NCBI RefSeq assembly: GCF_014649915.1
Contig: NZ_BMTY01000015.1
Location: 1-64,000, forward strand
From: Streptomyces toxytricini
GTDB taxonomy: Bacteria; Actinomycetota; Actinomycetes; Streptomycetales; Streptomycetaceae
Direction of reading: 5' to 3'
Length of the DNA: 64,000 nt
In this document: positions 24,516 to 32,662 of the stretch, piece by piece
Position numbering within the stretch: position 1 is the stretch's first letter
How the letters are laid out: every line of letters starts with the position of its first letter
Program-made: the position numbers and the translations under genes
Notes under the pieces: generated by a model
What the model was told of the DNA's origin: nothing
Databases searched by the model: none
Seen by the model: only the letters and a program-made list of their open reading frames with translations

Positions 24516-25547
24516 TCACCACACCTCTCCCTGCTTGCGCAGCGCGCGCCGGTAGACCAGCGCGAAGATCATGAGGAGGGCGAGGATGAGCACGCCCCAG
24601 GTCGCGGAGCCGGCGAAGTCGCGCGGGCTCGCCACGAAGGCCTCGCGGAAGGCCTGGGTCACCAGGATCTCGGTGGAGTCGCCCGGGCCGCCCCGCGTCA
24701 GCAGGAAGATCACCGGGAACATGTTGAAGGTCCAGATGGTGGAGAGCAGGATCACCGTCATGCTGACCGAGCGCAGTCCGGGCAGGGTGATGTGCCGGAA
24801 GCGCTGCCAGGTGGTGGCGCCGTCCATCTCGGCGGCCTCGTAGAGCTCGCCCGGGATGGACTGCAGGCCGCCGAGGAGGGCGACCATCATGAAGGGGATG
24901 CCGAGCCACACGTTGACGGTGATCACCGAGAGCTTGGCCCAGGTGGGGTCGTCGAGCCACGGGATCGCGGCGATGCCGCCGCCGTCGAGGAGCTTGTTGA
25001 GGATGCCGTTGTCGCGGTTGAAGAGGAACCGCCAGGCGAAGACCGAGACGAAGCCGGGGACGGCCCAGGGCAGGATGAGCGCCATGCGGTAGAGGGCGCG
25101 GCCCTTGAACTCGCGGTTCAGCATGTTCGCCAGGGCGAGGCCGAGCGCGAAGGTGACGGTCACGCACGCGACGGTCCACACCACCGTCCACACCAGCCGC
25201 TGCCAGAACACCGGGTCGCTCAGCACGGCCGCGTAGTTGTCGAGTCCGACGAACGCGTACGTGGCCTCGATGTGGTTGGCGCCGATCGTGCGGGCGACGT
25301 TCCGCTCGTTGGCGTCGGTCAGCGACAGGTAGACGCCGCGGACGAGCGGCCAGCCGATGATGATGCCGAGGACGAGCACGACCGGGGCGACCATCGCCCA
25401 GGCGTACCAGTGCGTGGCGAAAGCACGCTTGAGCCCGCCGCGGTTCGCGGCGCGCTGGGGCCCGTCAGTCCTGCGGCTCCGGCCGCGGGCGACGTCGGTC
25501 TCGTCGCCCGCGGCCTTCGCCACAGACTGGCTGGTGTGAGCAGCCAT
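24516..25547 (-). CDS. malF: maltose/maltodextrin ABC transporter permease MalF
   Basis: A 343-aa inner membrane protein with a 45-residue cytoplasmic N-terminus and six or more helices. The EAA loop reads E-L-Y-E-A-A-E-M-D-G-A-T-T-W-Q-R-F. The Actinobacteria-type MalF lacks the long periplasmic P2 domain of the E. coli protein, and this one is also short. It lies 8 nt after malE and adjoins malG, so the three are one transcription unit. ATG 25547. Confidence 0.93.
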   Translation of the reverse strand: MAAHTSQSVAKAAGDETDVARGRSRRTDGPQRAANRGGLKRAFATHWYAWAMVAPVVLVLGIIIGWPLVRGVYLSLTDANERNVARTIGANHIEATYAFVGLDNYAAVLSDPVFWQRLVWTVVWTVACVTVTFALGLALANMLNREFKGRALYRMALILPWAVPGFVSVFAWRFLFNRDNGILNKLLDGGGIAAIPWLDDPTWAKLSVITVNVWLGIPFMMVALLGGLQSIPGELYEAAEMDGATTWQRFRHITLPGLRSVSMTVILLSTIWTFNMFPVIFLLTRGGPGDSTEILVTQAFREAFVASPRDFAGSATWGVLILALLMIFALVYRRALRKQGEVW

Positions 25548-25555
25548 GGTCTTCT

Positions 25556-26830
25556 TTACTTCCAGCCCTTGAGGATCTTGCGGAACTCGGCGCCGGCGGC
25601 CTTGGCCGCGTCCTCGGGGCTCGAAGCCCCGGTGATCGCCTTCGTGTACTCGACCTTCAGCGGCTCGAAGAGGGAGCCGTTCTCCGGGATCCAGGCGCGC
25701 TCGACGGCCTTGTCGACGGCCGGCTTGAAGAACTGGACCATCTCGCTGGACTTGACGTCGGGCTGCTCGTAGGCGGCGGTCCGGGTCGGGAGCAGGCTGA
25801 GGTCCTTGGCGGACTGGACCTGCACGTCCTGGGAGGTCATGTACTCGACGAAGGCGTGCGCGGCGGCGCGGTTCTTGGAGCCGGCGTAGACGGCGAGGTC
25901 GTGGCCGCCCTGCGGGGCGCCGGCCTTGACGGAGCCGGCCGGGACGGCGGCGACGCCGAGGTTCGACTTGTCCTTGAACTGCTCGCCGGAGTAGCTGTCG
26001 GCGACGGCCCACGGGCCGTTGATCATCATGGCGGCCTCGCCGGACTTGAAGGCCGTCTGCATGTTGTTCCAGCCGTCGGTGGCGTTGGTGATCGCCGCGC
26101 CGGAGGTGACGAGGTCGCGGGCCGTCTTGAAGGCCTTGACGCCGGCCTCGTTGTCGACGGTGACCGTCTTGTTCTTCGCGTCGACGAGGTCGCCGCCCTC
26201 GCCGTAGATCAGCGGGAGGAACCAGTAGGAGTCGTCGCCGCGCAGGTACAGGCCGGCCTTGCCGGTCTTCGCCTTGATCGCGGCCGAGGCGGCCTTCAGC
26301 TCCTCCAGGGTCTTGGGGGGCTGGACGCCGGCGTCGGCGAGCATCTTCTTGTTGTAGAAGAGGCCGAGGGTGTCGATGACCTGCGGGACCGCGTAGGTCT
26401 TGCCCTCGTACTTGCCGCTGGCCGCGGCCTGGGGCAGGAACTCGGCGTCGATCTTCTTCGCGGTCTCGGCCGGGACCTCGTCGAGGTAGCCGAGGGAGGC
26501 GAAGTCCGCGACCCAGCCGACGTCGGCGCGGATCACGTCCGGGGCCTCGGCGCCGCTGCTGAAGGCGTTCTTCACCTTGTTCTGGGCGTCGCCGTAGGGC
26601 ACGTTGACGTACTTGACGGTGACCTTGGGGTGCTTCGCGGTGAACGCCTCGGCGATCTTCTGGAAGCTGGCCTTCTCGGCATCGTTCGAGGTGTCCCACC
26701 ACGTGACCGTGCCGGAGAGCTCCCCGCCCGCCTTGGTCGCGCCGCCGTCGTCCTTGGTGTCACCGCCGCAAGCCGTCGCCGCGAGCGCCAGGGTCGCGAC
26801 CAGCGCGGTGGCCGCTATGCCACGCCGCAT
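25556..26830 (-). CDS. malE: maltose/maltodextrin-binding lipoprotein MalE
   Basis: A 424-aa extracellular solute-binding lipoprotein (family 1). The signal peptide ends in the lipobox-like L-A-A-T-A-C-G-G with the lipidated Cys near residue 21, followed by a flexible Asp/Gly segment. The mature domain starts G-T-V-T-W-W-D-T-S and shows conserved maltodextrin-binding-type blocks (L-F-Y-N-K-K-M-L, M-M-I-N-G-P-W-A). It captures maltodextrins released by the secreted amylases and hands them to MalFG. First gene of the operon; ATG 26830 with AGGAG upstream, and an operator-like CTTGC...GCAAG lies about 85 nt before it. Confidence 0.94.
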   Translation of the reverse strand: MRRGIAATALVATLALAATACGGDTKDDGGATKAGGELSGTVTWWDTSNDAEKASFQKIAEAFTAKHPKVTVKYVNVPYGDAQNKVKNAFSSGAEAPDVIRADVGWVADFASLGYLDEVPAETAKKIDAEFLPQAAASGKYEGKTYAVPQVIDTLGLFYNKKMLADAGVQPPKTLEELKAASAAIKAKTGKAGLYLRGDDSYWFLPLIYGEGGDLVDAKNKTVTVDNEAGVKAFKTARDLVTSGAAITNATDGWNNMQTAFKSGEAAMMINGPWAVADSYSGEQFKDKSNLGVAAVPAGSVKAGAPQGGHDLAVYAGSKNRAAAHAFVEYMTSQDVQVQSAKDLSLLPTRTAAYEQPDVKSSEMVQFFKPAVDKAVERAWIPENGSLFEPLKVEYTKAITGASSPEDAAKAAGAEFRKILKGWK

Positions 26831-26914
26831 ATGAACTCCTTCGATGATCCCGGCCGCGCCCTCGCGGTCCCGAGTTGCAGGGAACGTAACAAGCCTGAAA
26901 GCCGACCGAAAGAG

Positions 26915-26935
26915 CTTGCGGCAATTTTCTGCAAG
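26915..26935 (-). promoter_or_regulatory. MalR-like operator of the malE promoter
   Basis: CTTGC (26915) and GCAAG (26931) form an inverted repeat separated by 11 nt in the 222-nt divergent region between malE and aglA2. The half sites match those in front of the amylase gene and inside aglA2, so one LacI protein probably reads all three. Confidence 0.6.
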
Positions 26936-27052
26936 GACGGGGGATCGTTACATCCATGTGTCCGGACGGTTGCCGCGCCTTGCTGGCCGTTCGAACGTCC
27001 TTCGGGTCGTCAGGCCCGCAACCAGGGGCGGTGTCGCCGCGTTGACCCCGTT

Positions 27053-28681
27053 ATGACCCATGAGCTGACCGCCCCCCGGCTTGCAAGCGCTTCCAGCAAG
27101 ACCACCGAAAGCGTCGGCTGGTGGCGCGATGCCGTCATCTACCAGGTGTACGTCCGCTCCTTCGCCGACAGCGACGGCGACGGCGTCGGCGACCTCCGCG
27201 GGGTCCGCTCCCGGCTGCCGCACCTGGCCCGGCTGGGCGTGGACGCGGTGTGGCTGACCCCCTTCTACGTCTCCCCCCAGGCCGACGGCGGCTACGACGT
27301 CGCCGACTACCGGACCGTCGACCCCCTCTTCGGGGACCTCTCCGACGCCGACGAGCTGGTCCGGGCCGCGCACGCGCTGGGCCTGCGGGTCATCGTCGAC
27401 GTGGTGCCCAACCACACCTCCGACCGGCACCCCTGGTTCCGCGAGGCGCTCGCGGAGCCCCCCGGCGGCCCGGCCCGCGCCCGCTACCACTTCCGCCCGG
27501 GCCGCGGCCCCGGCGGAATGCTGCCGCCCAACGACTGGGAGTCCGTCTTCGGCGGCCCCGCCTGGACGCGCGCCGCCGGCGGCGAGTGGTACCTGCACCT
27601 GTTCGCCCCGCAGCAGCCCGACCTGAACTGGGAGCACCCGGAGGTCGCCGAGGAGTTCGCCTCCGTCCTGCGGTTCTGGCTCGACCTCGGCGTCGACGGC
27701 TTCCGCGTGGACGTCGCCCACGGCATGGTCAAGGCCCCCGGCCTCCCCGACATCGGCCGCGGCGCCCAGGCCACCCTGATCGGGACCGAGCCGCTGCCGT
27801 TCTTCGACCAGGACGGCGTCCACGACATCCACCGCTCCTGGCGCCGCCTCCTCGACGAGTACGGCGGCGACCGCATCGGCGTCGCCGAGGCCTGGGCGCC
27901 GACCTCGGAGCGCCTGGCCCTTTACGTCCGCCCCGACGAACTGCACCAGGCCTTCAACTTCCGGTTCCTGACCTGCCCCTGGGACCCGGCCCTGATGCGG
28001 ACCGTGATCGACGAGTCGCTCGCCGCGACCGCCGCGGTCGGCGCCACCACCACCTGGGTCCTCTCCAACCACGACGTCGTCCGGCACGTCACCCGCTACG
28101 GCGGCGGCGCGCAGGGCCTGGCGCGGGCGCGGGCCGCGGCCCTGCTGATGCTGGCGCTGCCCGGGTCGGCGTACGTCTACCAGGGCGAGGAGCTCGGCCT
28201 GCCCGAGGTCGCCGACCTGCCCGCCGAGGTCCGCCAGGACCCGGCGTTCCTGCGCACCGCCGGGCAGGACGGGCTGCGCGACGGCTGCCGGATCCCGCTG
28301 CCCTGGTCGGGACAGGAGCCCCCGTACGGCTTCGGCCCGGCCGGGACCTGGCTGCCGCAGCCCCGGGACTGGGCGGGCCTGAGCGTCGCCGCGCAGACCG
28401 GCGACCCGCACTCCACGCTGGAGCTGTACCGGGCCGCCCTGGAACTGCGCCGCGCCCTGCCGGGCCTCGGCTCCCCCGACGCCGGCCCGCTGGTGTGGCA
28501 GCCGTCCCCGGAGGGGGTGCTCCTCTTCACCCGGCCCGGCTTCGCCTGCACCCTCAACGGGCGGGGCACGGTGGTGGAGCTGCCGTCGCCGGGACGCCCG
28601 GTCCTCTCCAGCGCCCCCGTCGAGACGGACGGCCGCTCGGTCCGCCTGCCGCAGGATTCGTGCACCTGGTGGGCTTTGTGA
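27053..28681 (+). CDS. alpha-glucosidase (GH13), copy 2
   Basis: A 542-aa cytoplasmic GH13 alpha-glucosidase closely related to the mal-operon copy: W-W-R-D-A-V-I-Y-Q-V-Y-V-R-S-F-A-D, G-F-R-V-D-V-A-H-G-M-V-K, G-V-A-E-A-W, V-L-S-N-H-D-V-V-R-H. All catalytic residues are present. It is transcribed divergently from malE and followed closely by lacI2. ATG 27053 has no evident ribosome binding site; the next conserved coding sequence begins about residue 22, so codons 1-21 are poorly constrained. A LacI-type operator lies within codons 10-16. Dextrin versus maltose preference cannot be told from sequence. Confidence 0.9.
   Translation: MTHELTAPRLASASSKTTESVGWWRDAVIYQVYVRSFADSDGDGVGDLRGVRSRLPHLARLGVDAVWLTPFYVSPQADGGYDVADYRTVDPLFGDLSDADELVRAAHALGLRVIVDVVPNHTSDRHPWFREALAEPPGGPARARYHFRPGRGPGGMLPPNDWESVFGGPAWTRAAGGEWYLHLFAPQQPDLNWEHPEVAEEFASVLRFWLDLGVDGFRVDVAHGMVKAPGLPDIGRGAQATLIGTEPLPFFDQDGVHDIHRSWRRLLDEYGGDRIGVAEAWAPTSERLALYVRPDELHQAFNFRFLTCPWDPALMRTVIDESLAATAAVGATTTWVLSNHDVVRHVTRYGGGAQGLARARAAALLMLALPGSAYVYQGEELGLPEVADLPAEVRQDPAFLRTAGQDGLRDGCRIPLPWSGQEPPYGFGPAGTWLPQPRDWAGLSVAAQTGDPHSTLELYRAALELRRALPGLGSPDAGPLVWQPSPEGVLLFTRPGFACTLNGRGTVVELPSPGRPVLSSAPVETDGRSVRLPQDSCTWWAL
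27080..27100 (+). promoter_or_regulatory. LacI-type operator inside the first codons of aglA2
   Basis: CTTGCAAGCGCTTCCAGCAAG has two overlapping symmetries. CTTGC and GCAAG form the outer arms, and the inner TGCAAGCG/CGCTTCCA differs from the perfect LacI-family palindrome at one base. It lies 27-47 nt after the ATG at 27053. A repressor bound here could block elongation; alternatively translation starts later than annotated. Confidence 0.6.
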
Positions 28682-28692
28682 CGTGCGACCGG

Positions 28693-28698
28693 TACAGT
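28693..28698 (+). promoter_or_regulatory. -10 element for a leaderless lacI2 transcript
   Basis: TACAGT matches the TAnnnT -10 pattern and ends 8 nt before the GTG at 28707, the spacing expected if transcription starts at the start codon. No ribosome binding site precedes this GTG, which fits a leaderless mRNA. Confidence 0.4.
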
Positions 28699-28706
28699 CC
28701 AATGCC

Positions 28707-29753
28707 GTGACCGCACGGCTTGCCGACATCGCAGCCCAGGCGGGGGTCAGCGAAGCCACAGTCAGCCGCGTGCTCAACGGCAAGCCCGGTGTGGCCGCAG
28801 GCACCCGCGAGTCCGTGCTGGCCGCGCTCGACGTCCTCGGGTACGAGCGGCCCGTGAAGCTGCGGCAGCGCAGCGCCGGGCTCGTCGGGCTGATAACCCC
28901 CGAGCTGGACAACCCCATCTTCCCGGCGCTGGCCCAGGTCATCGGCCAGGCGCTGACCCGCCAGGGGTACACGCCGGTCCTCGCGACGCAGACCCCCGGC
29001 GGGTCCACGGAGGACGAGCTGACCGAGATGCTCGTCGACCGCGGGGTCTCCGGGATCATCTTCGTGTCCGGCCTGCACGCCGACACCACCGCCGACACCG
29101 GCCGGTATGACCAACTTCGTGCGCAAGGCGTACCTTTCGTCCTCATCAACGGCTTCTCCGAGAAGGTCCAGGCCCCCTTCGTCTCCCCCGACGACCGGGC
29201 GGCGATGCAGCTGGCCGTGACCCACCTGACCGCGCTCGGCCACACCCGCATCGGCCTGGCCGTCGGCCCGAAGCGGTTCGTGCCCGTCCTGCGCAAGATC
29301 GAGGGCTTCCGCCTCGGGATGAAGGAGCGCCTCGGCCTCGGCGAGGACGCCGTCGAGGAGCTCGTCCAGCACTCCCTGTACTCCCTGGAGGGCGGCCAGG
29401 CCGCCGCGACCGCGCTCATCGCCCGCGGCTGCACCGCCGTCGTCTGCGCGAGCGACATGATGGCGCTCGGCGCGATCCGGGCCGCCCGCCAGCAGGGCCT
29501 GCGGGTCCCGCAGGACGTCTCCGTGGTGGGCTTCGACGACTCCCCCCTGATAGCGTTCACCGACCCGCCGCTGACGACCATCCGCCAGCCCGTACAGGCC
29601 ATGGGACAGGCCGCCGTGCGCACGCTGCTGGAGGAGATCGGCGGCACCCCGGCACCCCACACCGAGTTCGTGTTCCTGCCCGAGCTGGTGGTCCGCGGGT
29701 CCACCGCGTCCGGCCCCGGGCAGACCAGGGGTCCGTCTCGTCCTCAGGGCTGA
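28707..29753 (+). CDS. LacI family repressor 2 of the maltose cluster
   Basis: A 348-aa LacI-type regulator with HTH L-A-D-I-A-A-Q-A-G-V-S-E-A-T-V-S-R-V-L-N-G, the full ligand domain and a short Gly/Pro/Arg tail. It is very similar to lacI1 along its whole length. It is linked to aglA2, 26 nt after that gene's stop. GTG 28707 gives the usual short N-terminus of LacI proteins; GTG 28683 is the alternative. By position (divergent from malE) it is the likelier equivalent of S. coelicolor MalR, but lacI1 could equally fill that role. Probable effector: a maltodextrin. Confidence 0.9.
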   Translation: MTARLADIAAQAGVSEATVSRVLNGKPGVAAGTRESVLAALDVLGYERPVKLRQRSAGLVGLITPELDNPIFPALAQVIGQALTRQGYTPVLATQTPGGSTEDELTEMLVDRGVSGIIFVSGLHADTTADTGRYDQLRAQGVPFVLINGFSEKVQAPFVSPDDRAAMQLAVTHLTALGHTRIGLAVGPKRFVPVLRKIEGFRLGMKERLGLGEDAVEELVQHSLYSLEGGQAAATALIARGCTAVVCASDMMALGAIRAARQQGLRVPQDVSVVGFDDSPLIAFTDPPLTTIRQPVQAMGQAAVRTLLEEIGGTPAPHTEFVFLPELVVRGSTASGPGQTRGPSRPQG

Positions 29754-29821
29754 GCGGCCGCGGCAAGGATGCTCCCGCGGGATGATCGTAGGCGGGAGGG
29801 CATCTGGCAGACTCTCGTCCC

Positions 29822-30715
29822 ATGGCTGAAGCGAGCGTGAAGACACTGGAAACCCGGACGGATGTCTCGACGCCCGCTGCCGTCGACGCGGCCCCGCCGC
29901 AGACCCGGCCCGACCTCCTCGGCCGCCTCCGGGCACCCCGCCGCCCGCGGATCTGGTTCGAGATCCTCCTGATCGCGGTCAGCTACTGGACGTACTCGCT
30001 CATCCGGAACGCGGTGCCCGAGCAGAAGGCCGTCGCCCTCGCGAACGCCGACTTCCTGTGGCGCCTGGAGCAGGCGCTCGGCATCGCCGTGGAGAAGACC
30101 GTCAACCACACCGTGAACTCGGTGACGTGGCTGATCGTCGGCATGAACTACTACTACGCCACCCTCCACTTCGTGGTGACCCTCGGCGTGCTCGCCTGGC
30201 TCTACCGCCGCCACCCCGGCCGGTACGCCCCGACCCGCCTCGTCCTCTTCGCGACGACCGGCGTGGCGCTCGTCGGCTACTACTTCTACCCGCTGGCCCC
30301 GCCGCGGCTGATGGAGACCGAGCACTTCATCGACACGGTGCTCGTCCACCACACCTGGGGCTCGATGGCCTCCGGCAACCTCAAGAACATGTCGAACCAG
30401 TACGCCGCCATGCCGTCCATGCACATAGGGTGGTCGCTCTGGTGCGGGCTGACGATCTTCGCGGTGGCGACCGTCCCGTGGGCCCGGGTGCTCGGCCTCC
30501 TCTACCCGACGGCGACCCTCGTCGTCATCGTCGCCACCGCCAACCACTTCTGGCTCGACGCGGTCGGCGGCATGATCTGTCTCGCGTTCGGCTACGCGGT
30601 CTCCCGCGCCTGGTACGGCGCCATGCCGCACCGGCTGCCCCGCCACCCCCTCCACACCGGCCCGCACCCGGCCACGGCCGCCCTGCTGAACCGGTTCCGC
30701 GGGCAGCGCACCTGA
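29822..30715 (+). CDS. PAP2 superfamily phosphatase (AUR1/inositol-phosphotransferase-like)
   Basis: A 297-aa integral membrane protein with about six helices. The PAP2_3-type active-site blocks are present: Y-P-L-A-P-P-R-L near 160, A-A-M-P-S-M-H-I-G-W near 200 (first His) and A-N-H-F-W-L-D-A near 240 (second His and Asp). The family removes or transfers phosphate groups on lipids at the membrane. Actinobacterial members are often annotated as phosphatidic acid phosphatase or inositol phosphorylceramide synthase-like; the substrate is not predictable. ATG 29822. Convergent with the GNAT gene. Confidence 0.88.
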   Translation: MAEASVKTLETRTDVSTPAAVDAAPPQTRPDLLGRLRAPRRPRIWFEILLIAVSYWTYSLIRNAVPEQKAVALANADFLWRLEQALGIAVEKTVNHTVNSVTWLIVGMNYYYATLHFVVTLGVLAWLYRRHPGRYAPTRLVLFATTGVALVGYYFYPLAPPRLMETEHFIDTVLVHHTWGSMASGNLKNMSNQYAAMPSMHIGWSLWCGLTIFAVATVPWARVLGLLYPTATLVVIVATANHFWLDAVGGMICLAFGYAVSRAWYGAMPHRLPRHPLHTGPHPATAALLNRFRGQRT

Positions 30716-30728
30716 CGCTGCCGGGCGC

Positions 30729-31163
30729 CTACTGCTGCCCGAGGGCCATCCACTTCTGCGGGAAGGCGAGCGGCTCGAAGCCCTGCCGGGCGTACACCTC
30801 GTGCGCGTCGGCGGTGGCCAGGAGGATCCTGCGCAGCCCGAACGGCTCCAGGTGCGCCCGCACCGCCCCCACCAGCGCCCCGCCGAGGCCCTTGCCGCGG
30901 ACGGCCGGGTCGACGTACACGTCGCACAGCCACGCGAAGGTGGCCCGGTCGGTGACCACCCGGGCGTACGCCGCCTGCTCCCCCGAGGCGCTGTCGTACA
31001 CCCCGAAGTTCAGGGAGCCGGCGATGGCGGCCTCCTGCTTCTCCCGGCTGCGGCCCAGCGCCCAATAGGCGTCCTCCGACAGCCAGCGGTGGATCCGGGG
31101 CACGTCCAGGCGGGAGGGGTCGGCGGAGATCTCGTACCCGTCGGGCAGCGGTTCAGTGCTCAT
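30729..31163 (-). CDS. GNAT family N-acetyltransferase
   Basis: A 144-aa GNAT protein. The acetyl-CoA loop V-R-G-K-G-L-G-G-A-L is at about residue 90, and L-L-A-T-A-D-A-H-E-V-Y-A-R-Q-G-F follows. The N-terminal I-H-R-W-L-S-E-D-A-Y-W-A-L-G-R is typical of a well populated Streptomyces GNAT subgroup. The start is set at ATG 31163 (M-S-T-E-P), which overlaps the end of the HEAT-repeat gene by 11 nt, so it is translated from the same unit. Confidence 0.88.
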   Translation of the reverse strand: MSTEPLPDGYEISADPSRLDVPRIHRWLSEDAYWALGRSREKQEAAIAGSLNFGVYDSASGEQAAYARVVTDRATFAWLCDVYVDPAVRGKGLGGALVGAVRAHLEPFGLRRILLATADAHEVYARQGFEPLAFPQKWMALGQQ

Positions 31164-32370
31164 CCGGCCATCCAAACAGGCCGCGCAGGCGCGGCGCAGC
31201 GGATATCCCGGGATCCGAGACGGGCACGGGCCGCCTGCCCGTGACCCAGGGGAGGACGGCCGGCGGGGTGGCGTCGGGGACGCTGCCCGTGATCCGGGTC
31301 AGGGCCTCCGCGAGGGCGCGGGTGAAGTCGTCGTCCACCAGGATCCGCTTCCGCTCCCACGGCTCCCGGACCCGCTCCTCCCGCTCCAGCAGCCGGACCA
31401 GTACCGGCACCGCCGCGGCGGCGGCCGGGCCGATCGCACCCAGGTGCCGGACCGCGGTCGGGGTGACGTCCGCGGGGTGGCCGTCGAAGTCCGGATCGAC
31501 TGCCTCGAGGAGCACCGGCACGGCGGGCTCCGGATCGCCCGTGATCCGCCACCAGGCGTGCGCAGCGGCGACCCGGGTCCAGGCGCCCGGCGAACCCGTC
31601 AGGCCGCGCACCGCGTCGGCGTGCCCGGCGGCGGCCGGGCCGAGGTCCGCGAGGTAGGGCAGGACCCGGCTGCCGCGCCCCGCCGCCAGGTCGGCGGTGC
31701 AGGCCCGTCGGAGGAGGGTGTCGTCGCCGGTGGTGCGCCAGTGCGCCCAGGCGGCCATGCGGACCCCGTGCCAGGCGCCGGCGGCCTCCCGGCCGTACGG
31801 GCCCTCCGGGCGCGCGGCGCCCGTCGCGAACTTCGCCAGCCGGCCCGCGGCCGCGGCGGCGGGCGGCCCGATCCGGCCGAGGACGCGCGCGGCGTCGTAG
31901 GCGCGCTCCTGCTCCAGGTGCGGGACCACCTCGGGCAGGGCCGGGGCGGCGGTCGCGCCCAGGTCGGCGAGGACGCGGAGCAAGTCGGAGGTCGACAGGC
32001 GGGTGTGCCGCAGCTCGGCCCGCACCAGCGGGAGCAGGTCGGCGGCGGGCAGCACGGCGAGGGGGCGTGCGTCGATGAGGAACCAGTCCGCCGCGGACAG
32101 GTTCCTCAGGGCCGGCATGGCTCGCACATCGCCCGTCCCGGCCAGGGCGAGGGCCAGCATCTGGACGTCCCACTGGGATTCGTTGCCGGCCCCGAGGTGG
32201 CCTCGGCCGAGGCGGCGGGCCAGGCGGTCGGTGTGCGGGGCGAGTGCGAACCGGCCCTGCATGACCGCGTCCCCGGCCCTCCACCGGTCCTCGGGCGGGC
32301 CGCAGGCCGCCTCGGCGACCGCCGCCCAGGCGGCCGGATCCGGCCGCCGCTCGCGGAGGACGGCCTGCAC
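31153..32370 (-). CDS. HEAT-repeat-like protein
   Basis: A 405-aa Ala/Leu-rich protein made of repeated helical pairs (for example A-L-P-E-V-V-P-H-L and A-A-R-V-L-G-R-I-G-P-P-A-A-A-A near 155-180, and V-L-P-Y-L-A-D-L-G-P-A-A near 245). This is the pattern of PBS-lyase/HEAT-like repeats used for protein binding. No catalytic motif or signal peptide is seen. The function is unknown. GTG 32370 is chosen because GGAGG lies 5 nt before it; a TTG at 32412 is also in frame but has no ribosome site and overlaps the DUF397 gene. Confidence 0.65.
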   Translation of the reverse strand: MQAVLRERRPDPAAWAAVAEAACGPPEDRWRAGDAVMQGRFALAPHTDRLARRLGRGHLGAGNESQWDVQMLALALAGTGDVRAMPALRNLSAADWFLIDARPLAVLPAADLLPLVRAELRHTRLSTSDLLRVLADLGATAAPALPEVVPHLEQERAYDAARVLGRIGPPAAAAAGRLAKFATGAARPEGPYGREAAGAWHGVRMAAWAHWRTTGDDTLLRRACTADLAAGRGSRVLPYLADLGPAAAGHADAVRGLTGSPGAWTRVAAAHAWWRITGDPEPAVPVLLEAVDPDFDGHPADVTPTAVRHLGAIGPAAAAAVPVLVRLLEREERVREPWERKRILVDDDFTRALAEALTRITGSVPDATPPAVLPWVTGRRPVPVSDPGISAAPRLRGLFGWPDEH

Positions 32371-32404
32371 GGCCGCCTCCGCGCCGCGGGGCTCGCGCAG
32401 GCGT

Positions 32405-32662
32405 CTAAGCAACGGCGGACGCCAGGAACCCGGCCCAGGCGGCCGGAGCCACGGCGAGCCGACCGCCGTCGGGGACCTTGGAGTCCCGGACGAGGACGGT
32501 GCCGGTGAGGTGGGCTACCTCTACGCAATCGGGGCCGTCGTTGGTGCTGTAGCTGCTCTTGATCCAGGCGACTTCGACACACTCGTTGCTGTCGCTCGCG
32601 CTGTAGCTGCTCTTGACCCACACCAACGCAGCGGGGTCCGCTGCAGAGCGTTTGATGCTCAT
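32405..32662 (-). CDS. DUF397 protein with an internally duplicated half-domain
   Basis: An 85-aa protein. The DUF397 signature W-x-K-S-S-Y-S occurs twice: V-W-V-K-S-S-Y-S-A-S-D-S-N-E-C-V-E-V-A near 15-33 and W-I-K-S-S-Y-S-T-N-D-G-P-D-C-V-E-V-A near 33-50. Normal DUF397 proteins (60-70 aa) carry it once. The rest ends V-R-D-S-K-V-P-D-G-G and A-W-A-G-F-L as usual. DUF397 proteins are small partners of XRE/DUF5753 regulators; the gene's start overlaps the end of the XRE gene (ATGA), so the pair is coupled. Confidence 0.9.
   Translation of the reverse strand: MSIKRSAADPAALVWVKSSYSASDSNECVEVAWIKSSYSTNDGPDCVEVAHLTGTVLVRDSKVPDGGRLAVAPAAWAGFLASAVA

Noticed and set aside
20898..29753. Maltose cluster duplication as part of a mobile element
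   Set aside because: No integrase, inverted terminal repeats or compositional shift; the genes have normal chromosomal GC3.
30058..31068. Plus-strand open frame overlapping the PAP2 gene
   Set aside because: Arg/Pro-rich shifted frame of the PAP2 gene without any motif.
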